A DNA stretch of 64,000 nt from Rhizobium sp. NFR07 (GTDB taxonomy: Bacteria; Pseudomonadota; Alphaproteobacteria; Rhizobiales; Rhizobiaceae): positions 248,001 to 312,000 of the forward strand of contig NZ_FOKM01000001.1 of the NCBI RefSeq assembly GCF_900111905.1. The letters are read 5' to 3'. A model generated the notes under the pieces. It made no database searches, was not told the origin of the DNA, and saw only the letters and a list, made by a program, of their open reading frames with translations. A program made the position numbers and the translations under genes. Shown here one piece after another: positions 1 to 9,188 of this stretch (positions are counted from its first letter, which is position 1; each line of letters begins with the position of its first letter).

Positions 1-751
1 AGATGCCCGCGACCGGCGCGGATGCCGCGCTGTAGGCCGTGGGAAGCCAGAAGCAGAGCGGCCACATACCGGCCTTGATGAGGAAAGCGATACCCAAGAC
101 ACCGGCACCTGCCTCCATCAGCATACGCCGATCCGGTTCGATGTCCGGAATTCGGGCCGCGAGATCGGCCATATTGAGCGTGCCGGCCGTGCCGTAGATC
201 AGGCTGACGCCGATCAGGAAGAGGAGCGCGGCGGCAAGGTTAACGGCGATGTAATGCATGCCCGCCTTCACACGAAGTGGGCCCGATCCGTGCAGCAGCA
301 GACCGTAGGAGGCCGCGAGCATGACCTCGAAGAAAACGAAGAGATTGAACAGGTCGCCCGTCAGAAACGCACCGTTGACGCCCATCAGGAGGAGCTGGAA
401 CATAGAGTGGAAATGCGCGCCCATCGCGTGCCAGCGGGCCAGCGAATAGACGAGCGCCGCGACCGCGAGGATCGCGGTCAGAAGCAGCATTAGGGCGGAG
501 AGCCCGTCCAAGACGAGTACGATGCCGAAGGGGGCCGACCAGTTGCCGAGAAGATAGACGCCCTCATAGTCGTTCGGGCCGCTCTCGATGCCGAACAGGA
601 CGATTGCAACGGCAAGCAGGAGAAGTACCGAGACGAGGCCGACCATGGCCTTGGCAACGCGCTGGCGCTCTTCGATGAACAGCAGTATCGCCGCCGCAAC
701 GAGCGGGATCAGGATCGGTGCAATAATCAGGTGATGCGACCAGGCCGTCAT
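1..751 (-). CDS. phaD: Pha/Mrp cation/proton antiporter subunit D (partial, cut by window edge)
   Basis: Reading the minus strand from the ATG at 751 gives an uninterrupted hydrophobic protein that runs off the left edge, so only about the first 250 residues are present. It has a string of membrane helices and the NuoM/NuoN-like signature of MrpD subunits, including an NLFVFFEVML segment and a later Lys-containing helix (FLIKAGMWPLCFWLP). MrpD is one of the proton/cation-translocating subunits of the multi-subunit Mrp (Pha in rhizobia) antiporter of the inner membrane, which exports Na+ or K+ against protons. The start overlaps the phaC stop as ATGA, so translation is probably coupled. phaE, F and G would be expected beyond the edge. 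Confidence 0.93.
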   Translation of the reverse strand, partial: MTAWSHHLIIAPILIPLVAAAILLFIEERQRVAKAMVGLVSVLLLLAVAIVLFGIESGPNDYEGVYLLGNWSAPFGIVLVLDGLSALMLLLTAILAVAALVYSLARWHAMGAHFHSMFQLLLMGVNGAFLTGDLFNLFVFFEVMLAASYGLLLHGSGPLRVKAGMHYIAVNLAAALLFLIGVSLIYGTAGTLNMADLAARIPDIEPDRRMLMEAGAGVLGIAFLIKAGMWPLCFWLPTAYSAASAPVAGI

Positions 752-1086
752 CGCTTTTCGCCCCGTCCGTCGACATGGTCGGTGCCCGTCAACCCGCGGG
801 AGGCGAGAAGGACAACCAGGAAAAGCGCCGTCGTGGCAAAGCCGATAACGATCGCCGTCAGCACCAGCGCCTGAGGCACGGGATCGGCGAGCCTTGATGC
901 CACCGCGTCGTCCGACAGGATCGGCGGCACGTTGGTCTTGACCCCGCCAACGCCGAAAATGAACAGGTTCACCGCATAGGACAGCATCGAAAGACCGATA
1001 ATGACCTGATAGGTGCGGGGGCGCAGAATAAGCCAGACGCCGCAGCTCGTCATCACGCCGATCGCGATGGAAAGGATGATTTCCAT
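748..1086 (-). CDS. phaC: Pha/Mrp cation/proton antiporter subunit C
   Basis: A 112-residue protein with three predicted membrane helices, homologous in size and pattern to NuoK and MrpC (MEIILSIAIGVMTSCGVW at the N terminus, an SMLSYAVNLFIF helix and a C-terminal ALVLTAIVIGFATTA helix). It is a small membrane subunit of the Mrp/Pha antiporter. The ATG at 1086 overlaps the phaAB stop (TAATG) and is preceded by a strong GGGGAGGG ribosome site inside the end of phaAB, which fixes the start. A longer open frame upstream of this ATG is only antisense-free overlap with phaAB and is not part of the gene. Order phaAB-phaC-phaD matches rhizobial pha operons. Confidence 0.94.
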   Translation of the reverse strand: MEIILSIAIGVMTSCGVWLILRPRTYQVIIGLSMLSYAVNLFIFGVGGVKTNVPPILSDDAVASRLADPVPQALVLTAIVIGFATTALFLVVLLASRGLTGTDHVDGRGEKR

Positions 1087-4013
1087 TAGTCGTCCCTCCC
1101 CTTTTCGGCTTCGATAGTGCGAAGGCGATTGATACGGATCGATTGGTGGGCAAGCGCGACAAGGATCAGAACCGTCGAGCCGACGACCAGCAGGAAGACG
1201 CCGAGGTCGAAGAGCAATGCCGTCGCCGCCGGCACCTTGCCGATCAGCGGGATCGGAAGATACTGAAAATGCGAGGTCAGGAACGGATATCCGAAGAACC
1301 AGGCGCCGACGCCCGTCGAGGCCGCGGCGAGAAGGCCGATCCCCATCCACCACAATGGCAGGATGCGGATGCGGTCCTCCGCCCATCGCGTGCCGCCCGC
1401 AAGATATTGCAGCAGGAATGCGATCGACAGCGTCAGACCGGCAGAGAAGCCACCGCCCGGCATGTCGTGGCCGCGCATGAAGATGTAGACCGCGAATGTA
1501 ATGATGACCGGGAACATCCATTGCATGATCACCGAGGGGATCAGCAGGTAATCGCGCGCCGTATCGCCTGCGGCGCGGTCAGCATGCTCTTCGTCGAAAC
1601 GATTCTGGATGCGTTGCTGCTCAGGCATATCCATGCTGTCGGGTGCCGGACGGAAACGTCTCAGCAGAGCATAAACCGTCAGCGCCACGACGCCGAGGAC
1701 GGCGATCTCTCCCAGTGTGTCGAAACCGCGAAAATCGACGAGAATGACGTTGACGACGTTGCGGCCACCTCCCTCGGAATAGGCATTTTCCAGGAAATAA
1801 TTGGCGATCGCGTCGGGAACCGGCATGGTCATAACCGCATAGGAGATGAAGGTCATCCCGACGCCACAGACGACCGCAAGCAGAAGGTCGCGGAAACGAC
1901 GGAAGCGGGCGCGCAGCGTCACGGCTTCGTCCATCTGCTCGGTGCGTTTCGGCAGCCAGCGCAACCCGAGCAGGATCAGCACCGTTGTGACGATCTCGAC
2001 AAGAAGCTGGGTAATCGCGAGATCCGGCGCGGACAGCCACACGAAAGTGACACATACGATCAGGCCGATGCCGCCGAGCATGATGAGAGCGGCGAGACGG
2101 TGATATTTTGCCAGATAGGCGGTTCCGATCGCCAGGCAAATGCCGATCAGCCAGAGGCCGGCGAATGCCTTGTCCACGCCGGAAAAGACGAAAGAGCGCG
2201 GCTCGAAGCCGGAAAGCCAAAGCGGCAGCATCCCGGCGACGAAACCGGTGAAAACCACCCAGCGAAGCTGCGGCTGCAGCTTGCGCGTCCCGATCCGCTG
2301 CTCGGCAAGGCGCGCCCAGCGCCATGAAACCTCAACAAGGATGCGCTCGAAGATGCGCTGCCCTCTCAAGCGGCGGAGAACCGGCGGGCCATCCTCGCAG
2401 GTCGCGAGATAATGACGCAGCGCCACATAGAGCAGCGCCCCTGCCACAAGCGCGACAAGGCTCATGATCAGCGGCAGATTAAAGCCGTGCCAGATCGAGA
2501 GGCTGTATTCGGGAGTATCGGCACCGAGTACGCTGACGACAGCCGTGTTAAGAAACGGCCCGACCGACATCGCCGGCGCGATACCGACGATCAAGCAGAT
2601 CACCACCAGCAGCTCGATCGGAAAACGCATCCAGTGTGGCGGCTCGTGCGGGGTATCCTTAGGCAGGTTCGTTGGCGAGCGGCCAAAGAAGACCGTGTGT
2701 ATGAAGCGCAGCGAATAGGCGACGCTGAAAGCCCCGGCAAGCGTCGCGACATAGGGGAGTATGCGGTCGAGAATAGAGTCCGCATGAGTTTCGACAGCTT
2801 CCGCGAAGAACATCTCCTTCGACAGGAAGCCGTTAAGCAGCGGCACGCCAGCCATCGCAGCGCTCGCAACCATGGCAAGCGTGGCGGTGATCGGCATATA
2901 GCGGAACAGCCCGCTCAATCGCCGCATATCGCGCGTGCCGGTCTCATGATCGATGATGCCAGCCGCCATGAATAGCGACGCCTTGAAGGTCGCGTGATTG
3001 AGCATGTGGAAGATGGCCGCGACCGTTGCGAGCGGGCTGCCGAGGCTGAGCAGCGTCGTGATCAGGCCGAGATGGCTGATCGTCGAATAGGCGAGCAGTC
3101 CCTTCAGATCCTGCTGGAAGATAGCGAAATAGGCACCGATCAGCAAGGTGAGGATACCGGCTGCGCCGAGAATAAAGAACCATTCGTAGGTTCCCGACAG
3201 GGCCGGCGAAAACCGCGCGAGCAGGAAGACACCCGCTTTCACCATCGTTGCCGAGTGCAGGAATGCCGATACGGGCGTGGGCGCAGCCATCGCATTCGGC
3301 AGCCAGAAGTGAAAGGGGAATTGGGCGCTCTTGGTCAGCGCTCCGAGCAGCACGAAGATGAGTGCCGGCAGATAGAGCGAATGGCCACGAATGAGATCGC
3401 CCGACGCCAGAATCTTGTCGAGATCATAGCTGCCGACGATATTGCCGATGAGCAGCAGACCGATAAGCAGGCAGAAGCCGCCGATCCCGGTGATCGTCAG
3501 CGCCATGCGGGCGCCGTCGCGGGCGGCCGCCGAATTATGCCAGTAGCTGATCAGCAGGAAGGACGAGATACTTGTCAGCTCCCAGAAGACTGAAAGGAGG
3601 ATGACATTGCCCGACAGCACGATGCCGAGCATCGCCCCCATGAATGCAAGAAAAAAGGAGAAGAACCGCGGAACCGGATCGTCCTCGGACATGTAATAGC
3701 GCGCATAGACGGTGACGAGGAAGCCGATGCCGGTGATCAGCACGCAGAACATCCACGCGAATCCGTCCAGCCGCAATGCGAAATTGAGACCGAGCTGAGG
3801 TATCCACTCAACCTGATAGCGCAGGACATTGCCATCGACGACCTGCGGATAGGCCAGGACGGCGATTACAAAGCAACCGCCGGCAACGACCGATGCGAGG
3901 CGCGAAGGCAACGCGGTGGAGGCCGTGCTCAGCAGGAAGGCAGACAGGATACTTCCAATAAACGGCAGGGCCAGCAGAAGAAGCAGAAAGTCCGGCGCCA
4001 GCGTTATCCCAAT
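1086..4013 (-). CDS. phaAB: Pha/Mrp antiporter fused subunit A/B
   Basis: About 975 residues, the fused MrpA-MrpB form known from rhizobial Pha systems. The first roughly 770 residues are a NuoL-like multi-helix channel (HSATMVKAGVFLLAR carries the conserved helix-7 lysine). The last roughly 150 residues are the MrpB domain (FMRGHDMPGGGFSAGL). It forms the main ion-translocating part of the antiporter in the inner membrane. The start is unusual: the frame is open back to a TAA at 4044-4046 but contains no ATG or GTG near the N terminus. The hydrophobic N-terminal helix (FLLLLLLALPFIGS) lies upstream of the first TTG (3909-3911). An ATT at 4011-4013 is 6 nt behind AAGGGA and is the best candidate start, with an internal TTG or CTG as alternatives. 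Confidence 0.9.
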   Translation of the reverse strand: MGITLAPDFLLLLLALPFIGSILSAFLLSTASTALPSRLASVVAGGCFVIAVLAYPQVVDGNVLRYQVEWIPQLGLNFALRLDGFAWMFCVLITGIGFLVTVYARYYMSEDDPVPRFFSFFLAFMGAMLGIVLSGNVILLSVFWELTSISSFLLISYWHNSAAARDGARMALTITGIGGFCLLIGLLLIGNIVGSYDLDKILASGDLIRGHSLYLPALIFVLLGALTKSAQFPFHFWLPNAMAAPTPVSAFLHSATMVKAGVFLLARFSPALSGTYEWFFILGAAGILTLLIGAYFAIFQQDLKGLLAYSTISHLGLITTLLSLGSPLATVAAIFHMLNHATFKASLFMAAGIIDHETGTRDMRRLSGLFRYMPITATLAMVASAAMAGVPLLNGFLSKEMFFAEAVETHADSILDRILPYVATLAGAFSVAYSLRFIHTVFFGRSPTNLPKDTPHEPPHWMRFPIELLVVICLIVGIAPAMSVGPFLNTAVVSVLGADTPEYSLSIWHGFNLPLIMSLVALVAGALLYVALRHYLATCEDGPPVLRRLRGQRIFERILVEVSWRWARLAEQRIGTRKLQPQLRWVVFTGFVAGMLPLWLSGFEPRSFVFSGVDKAFAGLWLIGICLAIGTAYLAKYHRLAALIMLGGIGLIVCVTFVWLSAPDLAITQLLVEIVTTVLILLGLRWLPKRTEQMDEAVTLRARFRRFRDLLLAVVCGVGMTFISYAVMTMPVPDAIANYFLENAYSEGGGRNVVNVILVDFRGFDTLGEIAVLGVVALTVYALLRRFRPAPDSMDMPEQQRIQNRFDEEHADRAAGDTARDYLLIPSVIMQWMFPVIITFAVYIFMRGHDMPGGGFSAGLTLSIAFLLQYLAGGTRWAEDRIRILPLWWMGIGLLAAASTGVGAWFFGYPFLTSHFQYLPIPLIGKVPAATALLFDLGVFLLVVGSTVLILVALAHQSIRINRLRTIEAEKGRDD

Positions 4014-4130
4014 GTCCCGTCCCTTCTCTTGATATGGCCCTTGTTATCCGCCGCCTGAAAGCTCCCACTAGCCAACTGACAGAAAGTACCATATATGATT
4101 GATGTCGACCAATATGGGTGATTTAGAATT

Positions 4131-4403
4131 ATGGGTCAAGCAGATCAGACAAAGATTTTGACCCCGGCGCTATGTCGCGCAGGCCGTGGCTTTCTAGATT
4201 GGACACAATGCGATCTCGCTGATCGTTCGGGCGTTTCACGCAGCACGATCAAGGATTACGAAGGCGCTCGACACGAGGCTCACCGCTCGACGGAAGCTCA
4301 GTTGCGAAGGGCGCTCGAGGAAGGTGGCCTTGCCTTCGTATCCGTAGAGGGCGATGGCATAGCGATCTGTTCAAAGGGCAAATCCGAAGACAGCGCCACT
4401 TAG
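4131..4403 (+). CDS. small Xre-family helix-turn-helix protein
   Basis: A 90-residue protein with one helix-turn-helix domain at about residues 12-70 (TQCDLADRSGVSRSTIKDYE is the DNA-binding core). The layout is that of short Xre-type regulators common in rhizobia, with the C-terminal GLAFVSVEGDGIAI often seen after this domain. It is probably a DNA-binding repressor. Its targets cannot be told from the sequence. It is divergent from phaAB and convergent with acnB, and stands alone as a single-gene unit. It could regulate itself or the divergent pha operon, but nothing in the spacer proves this. Confidence 0.75.
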   Translation: MGQADQTKILTPALCRAGRGFLDWTQCDLADRSGVSRSTIKDYEGARHEAHRSTEAQLRRALEEGGLAFVSVEGDGIAICSKGKSEDSAT

Positions 4404-4522
4404 GATAGTGTCGGCGCGCAAATCTTCCGCAAGATGCAAAACATCCCGGTCAGCCATGATCTGGCTGCCCTAGCATCTCCGCGCGCAGACCAGCGGCGTT
4501 GCGAAAGCTTCAGAGTGCTCCG

Positions 4523-4556
4523 TTCATTTCGCCGGGGCACGCCCCGGCGAAATGAA
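4523..4556. terminator. perfect 16-bp hairpin between convergent genes
   Basis: Arms TTCATTTCGCCGGGGC (4523-4538) and its exact complement (4541-4556) are separated by only two bases. It lies between the 3' ends of the Xre gene (stop 4403) and acnB (stop 4623-4621). On the plus strand a T-rich TTATTTTT follows within 20 bases. On the minus strand there is no T tract. A two-way transcription terminator is the simplest reading; an isolated REP-type repeat is the alternative. Confidence 0.55.
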
Positions 4557-4620
4557 ACCACGTTATTTTTCCACCCCCCTAAGGCGTGGCTGGCGGGACA
4601 AATCCCACCAGGCTGCGGCC

Positions 4621-7410
4621 TCAATAATGGACAGACAAGGAATCGATCGGCGTCGCCTTCGGCGGAGCGAACTTTGTCAGGTCTATTCCGCCGACGGCAG
4701 ACCTGTATTCTTCGATGGTTGGCGTGCGACCAAGAATTGCCGACAGCACCACGACCGGAGTCGATGCCAGTAACGATTCGCCCTTCTTTTCTGCTGTATC
4801 TTCAACGACACGCCCCTGGAACAGACGGGTGGAAGTAGCGAGAACCGTGTCCCCCTTCTCCGCCTTTTCCTGGTTACCCATGCACAGGTTGCAGCCTGGG
4901 CGCTCAAGATAGAGGATGTTCTCGTACTCGGTGCGGTTGGAGGTCTTCGGCTTCAGGTCATCGAATTCAAAGCCCGAATATTTCTGCAGGATTTCCCAAT
5001 CCCCTTCGGCCTTCAGTTCGTCGATGATGTTGTAGGTCGGGGCAGCGACAACGAGCGGCGCCTTGAACTCGACCTTGCCCGCGGTTTTCTCGATGTTCTT
5101 CAACATCTGGGCTACGATCTTCATATCGCCCTTGTGAACCATGCATGAACCGATGAAGCCGAGATCCACCCTCTTGGTCCCGCCATAGTAAGAGACCGGA
5201 CGGATCGTGTCGTGGGTGTAGCGCCTGGATACATCGACATTGTTCACGTCGGGGTCGGCGATCATCGGCTCGTTGATGACGTCCAGATCGACGACGACTT
5301 CGGCGAAGTATTTCGCGTTGGCGTCCGGGGTCAGCGCCGGCTTTTCACCCGAGCGGATCTCGGCAATGCGCTCATCCGCCTTGGCGATCAGACCCTTCAG
5401 CGTCTGGGCGGTATTGTCCATGCCCTTGTCGATCATTATCTGGATGCGCGACTTGGCGATCTCCAGGGACTCGATCAGCGTCTCGTCCTCGGAAATACAG
5501 ATCGACGCCTTGGCCTTCATTTCGGCCGTCCAATCGGTGAAGGTGAAGGCCTGGTCGGCGAGCAGCGTGCCGATATGGACTTCAATGATGCGGCCCTGGA
5601 AGACATTGTCCCCGTGCTGCTTGAGCATCTGCGCTTGGGTGGCATGTACCACGTCGCGGAAATCCATATAGGGCTGCATCGTGCCCTTGAAGGTGACCTT
5701 GACCGACTGCGGGATTGGCATGGTCGCTTCGCCGGTAGCAAGTGCCAGGGCCACGGTGCCGGAGTCGGCACCAAATGCAACGCCCTTGGACATGCGGGTA
5801 TGGCTGTCGCCGCCGATGATGATCGCCCAGTCATCCACGGTGATGTCGTTCAGCACCTTGTGGATCACGTCCGTCATGGAGTGATAGACGCCCTTCGGGT
5901 CACGCGCAGTGATGACGCCGAAATTGTTCATGAAGGACATGAGCTTCGGAATATTCGCCTGGGCCTTCTTGTCCCAAACGGATGCCGTGTGGCAGCCCGA
6001 CTGATAGGCGCCGTCAACCAGCGGCGAAATGACGGTTGCCGCCATCGCTTCCAGTTCCTGCGCCGTCATCAGGCCGGTCGTATCCTGCGAACCGACGATG
6101 TTCACCTTGACGCGAACGTCGGACCCCGCGTGCAGAACCTTGCCCGGGGTCACGCCGACAGCGTTGCGGTTGAAGATTTTTTCGACCGCGGTCAGCCCCT
6201 GCTCTTCGACCGAAATCTCCTTGTTCGGGGCGAAGACCGGGGTCGCCTCAACACCCAGCGTCTGTGCAGCAAAGGTCTGGAGCTTCTTGCCGAAAACGAT
6301 GGCATAGGAGCTGCCGGCCTTCATGAACTCCATCTTCTGGGGCGTGAACGCGGCCGCGACATCGACCAGTTCCTCGCCGTTCTCGGCACAGAGCTTCTTG
6401 TTCTTGGCATCGATCTTCAGCACGGTTCCGGTTTCGACCGAATATTTCTGCTCAAGCACCGGGTTGCCGTCATTGTTGAGAATCGGCTTGCCGTCTTCAC
6501 CGGTCTTCTTGACCCAGTTCTTCAGGTTGATGCCGATACCGCCGGTCACGTCGACAGTGGTCGCAAAGATCGGCGAGATGCCGTTGGTGCCTGCGACGAC
6601 CGGTGCAAAATTGACGAAAGGCACATAGGGGCTGGCCTGCTTGCCGGTCCACAGAGCGACGTTGTTGACGCCGGACATGCGCGACGAGCCGACGCCCATC
6701 GTGCCCTTCTCGGCGATCATCATGACCCGCTTGTCGGGATGCTGTTTTTGAAGCGCGACGATCTCCGCCTGCGCCTCCGGCGTGATCATGCACTGGCCGT
6801 GCAACTGGCGGTCGGAACGCGAATGCGCCTGATTGCCAGGAGACAGAAGGTCGGTCGAGATGTCGCCTTCCGCGGCGATGAAGGTCACGACCTTGATCTC
6901 GTCCTCGACATCCGGAAGTTTGGTGAAGAACTCGGCCTTGGCGTAGCTTTCAAGAACGCCTTTCGCGATCGCATTTCCTGCCTTGAAGGCATCGCGCAAC
7001 CGAAACATGTCGGCGTCATAGAGGAAAACCTGGGTCTTCAGCACGTCACCGGCCTTGCCGGCGATCGCCGCGTCATCGCCGAGCGCGATGTCGAGCAGCA
7101 CTTCGACCGAAGGGCCGCCCTTCATATGCGACAGCAGTTCAAGAGCGAATTCGGGAGTGATTTCAGGGACGACCGTTTCGCCGAGGATGATCTGCTTCAG
7201 AAAAGCCGCCTTGACGCCTGCGGCGCTGGTTGTGCCCGGCAGGGTATTATAGATGAAGAATTTCACGGCATCCGTTCGGTGCTCGTTACCGGCATCCTGA
7301 ATCAATGTGATGATTTCACCAGTCAGCCCGCCGTCGTCGATCGGCTTGGGAGCAAGTCCCTGATTTTCTCTGCTTTTGATCTCAGCCAGGTAATCCAAGT
7401 AAAGCGTCAT
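4621..7410 (-). CDS. acnB: aconitate hydratase B
   Basis: A 929-residue aconitase of the AcnB type, converting citrate to isocitrate (and acting on 2-methylcitrate in some species) in the citric acid cycle. The N-terminal HEAT-like domain typical of AcnB begins at once (MTLYLDYLAEIKSRENQGLA). The [4Fe-4S] ligands are visible as GSCM (Cys about 756) and GCNLCMGN (Cys about 840 and 843) near the C terminus. It is longer than the E. coli enzyme (865 residues), which is usual for alphaproteobacterial AcnB. The ATG at 7410 is chosen because homology starts there; an in-frame codon 13 triplets upstream would add an unrelated basic peptide. Transcribed alone. Confidence 0.96.
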   Translation of the reverse strand: MTLYLDYLAEIKSRENQGLAPKPIDDGGLTGEIITLIQDAGNEHRTDAVKFFIYNTLPGTTSAAGVKAAFLKQIILGETVVPEITPEFALELLSHMKGGPSVEVLLDIALGDDAAIAGKAGDVLKTQVFLYDADMFRLRDAFKAGNAIAKGVLESYAKAEFFTKLPDVEDEIKVVTFIAAEGDISTDLLSPGNQAHSRSDRQLHGQCMITPEAQAEIVALQKQHPDKRVMMIAEKGTMGVGSSRMSGVNNVALWTGKQASPYVPFVNFAPVVAGTNGISPIFATTVDVTGGIGINLKNWVKKTGEDGKPILNNDGNPVLEQKYSVETGTVLKIDAKNKKLCAENGEELVDVAAAFTPQKMEFMKAGSSYAIVFGKKLQTFAAQTLGVEATPVFAPNKEISVEEQGLTAVEKIFNRNAVGVTPGKVLHAGSDVRVKVNIVGSQDTTGLMTAQELEAMAATVISPLVDGAYQSGCHTASVWDKKAQANIPKLMSFMNNFGVITARDPKGVYHSMTDVIHKVLNDITVDDWAIIIGGDSHTRMSKGVAFGADSGTVALALATGEATMPIPQSVKVTFKGTMQPYMDFRDVVHATQAQMLKQHGDNVFQGRIIEVHIGTLLADQAFTFTDWTAEMKAKASICISEDETLIESLEIAKSRIQIMIDKGMDNTAQTLKGLIAKADERIAEIRSGEKPALTPDANAKYFAEVVVDLDVINEPMIADPDVNNVDVSRRYTHDTIRPVSYYGGTKRVDLGFIGSCMVHKGDMKIVAQMLKNIEKTAGKVEFKAPLVVAAPTYNIIDELKAEGDWEILQKYSGFEFDDLKPKTSNRTEYENILYLERPGCNLCMGNQEKAEKGDTVLATSTRLFQGRVVEDTAEKKGESLLASTPVVVLSAILGRTPTIEEYRSAVGGIDLTKFAPPKATPIDSLSVHY

Positions 7411-7780
7411 CACAGTCCCAACGTCATGAGGTCCATGGCGCTGACGCACAGCACCATCGAACGATATTGTTAATCGGCCTAGGTTTTGCGGGTTTGGAGT
7501 ACGTCAACCAGCGCCGTGTGACAAGATACCGCATTTCACTAAAAAATTGGTTGCGGACCAGCCTGATGAACCAGCGGCCTGTGCTGGATGTCCCCAAGCG
7601 GCGCCATGACGCTCGTATCGTTCAGTCAGTGGCCGAACGCCATCCTATGGTGAGGAGCTTCAATCACCCGGAGCAGCTATCCCGACCTGCCTACATTGAG
7701 TGAGAGGCTGGATTTGGGTGCGGTCTGAGCATTTGGTTACGTTCGAAAGCTTATCAGCGTCATGCCTAGTCTTCCCGTAA
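7411..7780. other. intergenic stretch upstream of acnB and the ugp-like operon
   Basis: Divergent spacer of 462 bases in all (7411-7872). It must hold the acnB promoter on one side and the ugp-like promoter on the other. A 78-codon frame starting with TTG at 7467 has no ribosome site and no recognisable similarity and is not called. Apart from the PHO-box-like site near its right end nothing specific was identified. Confidence 0.4.
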
Positions 7781-7798
7781 CCGTCATCAAACATTCAT
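7781..7798 (+). promoter_or_regulatory. possible PHO box upstream of the ugp-like operon
   Basis: CCGTCAT-CAAA-CATTCAT consists of two 7-base direct half-sites with a 4-base spacer. They match the PhoB half-site CTGTCAT at six of seven and five of seven positions. It ends 74 bases before the binding-protein start codon. Ugp systems of rhizobia are known PhoB targets, which makes the match plausible, but it is imperfect. Confidence 0.4.
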
Positions 7799-7872
7799 GC
7801 GCGCTTTAAGAAACCGTCGCTCATGATTGCTAACTCATCCTCACTGCAATTTCATTTGCAAAGGAGATGCGG

Positions 7873-9132
7873 ATGTCACGGAAATTACACAGCACAATCG
7901 CAGTCAGCATTGTCGCTCTCTTTGCCAGCGTCGGCGTGGCCGAAGCTGCGACGACGGTGAAGTTCTGGCACAGCTTCAATAAATCCAGCGGCCAGGCGCT
8001 GGACAAGATCGTCCAGAATTTTGAAGCCGCCAATCCGGACATCGATGTTGAGGCCGAGTTCATCGGCAACTACAACGACATCATCGCAAAGCTGCAGGCC
8101 GCGATCCCGGCGCGTCGCGCACCTGACGCGGTCATTCTGGAGGTCACCCGTTACGGGCTATTCGCCAACAACAATATCCTGACGGACCTGACGCCCTATT
8201 TCGACGCCGATCCGCTCAAGGCGGACCTCTACGAATACGCACAGGAAGTCGGCGTCATCAGCGGCAAGAACTATATCGTGCCTTTCAACTCTTCGACGCC
8301 CGTCCTCTATTTCAACAAAGACATCTTCGAGCGCGCCGGCCTTTCTGCGGACACGCCGCTCAAGACCTTCGACGAAATCCTGACCGCGACGAAGACCATC
8401 AGTGAAAAACTCGGCTCTGAAGGGATCTCCGGCATTGCGGCACCCGGCCAGTTTGCCCGCTGGGGCCTGGTCATGGCCAACGACAGCGAGCTGGTCGACC
8501 CGAAGTCAGGCGAGATCATGCTCGACAAGCCAAACACGATCGAAGCCTATCAATGGATGGCATCACTGGTTCACGACAACAAGGTCGCCTCGCCGGATGG
8601 CGTAACCGACGAAGACAACGGTCGCGATGCCTTCCTCGCCAGGAAGGTCGGCATCATGTTCAATTCGACCGGCAATTACGGCGAAGCCAAGAAAGCGATC
8701 GGCGATAATCTCGTGGTCCGTGCGATGCCCTGCAACAAGGCCTGCTCTGTTCCGATCGGTGGCGCCGGCATCGGCATCATGGCTACTTCCTCGAAGGAAG
8801 TGCAGGACGCGGCCTACAAGTTCGTCAGTTATGCCGCGTCGCCGGAAGCCAACGCGATCTGGTTTGCTGCAACCGGCTACCTGCCGATCAACAAGAAAAG
8901 CGGCGGCCTTCCCGTTGCCAAGGAGGCGCTAGCGACGCAACCGGGGATCGATGTGGCAATCGACTCCCTGCCAAATGCTCATGGCCGTGCACGGACGACC
9001 GTCGTCACCTGGATGCGCACCACAGAATACAAGATGTGGCAGGCCATGGCGCTCGGCCAGCAAAAGGTCGACGAGACGATGAAAGATTTCGCCGAGCAGA
9101 CGCGCGCCGAAGAAAAACGCGTCAGCAACTGA
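7873..9132 (+). CDS. ABC transporter periplasmic binding protein, UgpB-like
   Basis: A 419-residue extracellular solute-binding protein (family 1) with an N-terminal signal peptide (TIAVSIVALFASVGVAEA, cleavage expected after AEA). The mature part begins with TTVKFWHSFNKSSGQALD and resembles UgpB, which captures sn-glycerol-3-phosphate or glycerophosphodiesters in the periplasm. The second ATG (7873) is preferred over the one at 7867 because AAGGAG at 7861-7866 sits six bases upstream of it. First gene of an operon with two permeases, a phosphodiesterase and an ATPase; the linked phosphodiesterase supports a glycerophosphodiester or glycerol-phosphate substrate. Exact ligand not provable from sequence. 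Confidence 0.88.
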   Translation: MSRKLHSTIAVSIVALFASVGVAEAATTVKFWHSFNKSSGQALDKIVQNFEAANPDIDVEAEFIGNYNDIIAKLQAAIPARRAPDAVILEVTRYGLFANNNILTDLTPYFDADPLKADLYEYAQEVGVISGKNYIVPFNSSTPVLYFNKDIFERAGLSADTPLKTFDEILTATKTISEKLGSEGISGIAAPGQFARWGLVMANDSELVDPKSGEIMLDKPNTIEAYQWMASLVHDNKVASPDGVTDEDNGRDAFLARKVGIMFNSTGNYGEAKKAIGDNLVVRAMPCNKACSVPIGGAGIGIMATSSKEVQDAAYKFVSYAASPEANAIWFAATGYLPINKKSGGLPVAKEALATQPGIDVAIDSLPNAHGRARTTVVTWMRTTEYKMWQAMALGQQKVDETMKDFAEQTRAEEKRVSN

Positions 9133-9145
9133 ACCTCTTGCAAGG

Positions 9146-9183
9146 GCATCGGCGGACGGGAAGCGTTTTCCTGCCGCCGGTGC
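9146..9183 (+). other. hairpin between binding-protein and permease genes
   Basis: Arms GCATCGGCGG (9146-9155) and CCGCCGGTGC (9174-9183) pair over ten positions with one G-U wobble and are not followed by a T tract. The position, directly after the binding-protein stop and before the permease, fits an mRNA-stabilising or attenuating hairpin that keeps binding-protein expression above permease expression. Confidence 0.5.
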
Positions 9184-9188
9184 ATTTC

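Noticed and set aside
1143..2327. 394-codon plus-strand frame opposite phaAB
   Set aside because: Antisense shadow of a membrane-protein gene with the usual charged, His/Gln-rich translation.
5212..7473. 753-codon open frame on the plus strand opposite acnB
   Set aside because: It is exactly antisense to the well-supported aconitase gene, has a low-complexity charged composition and no ribosome site; high GC content produces such frames.
7467..7703. 78-codon frame between acnB and the ugp-like operon
   Set aside because: Starts with TTG without a ribosome site and shows no similarity; more likely leader DNA.
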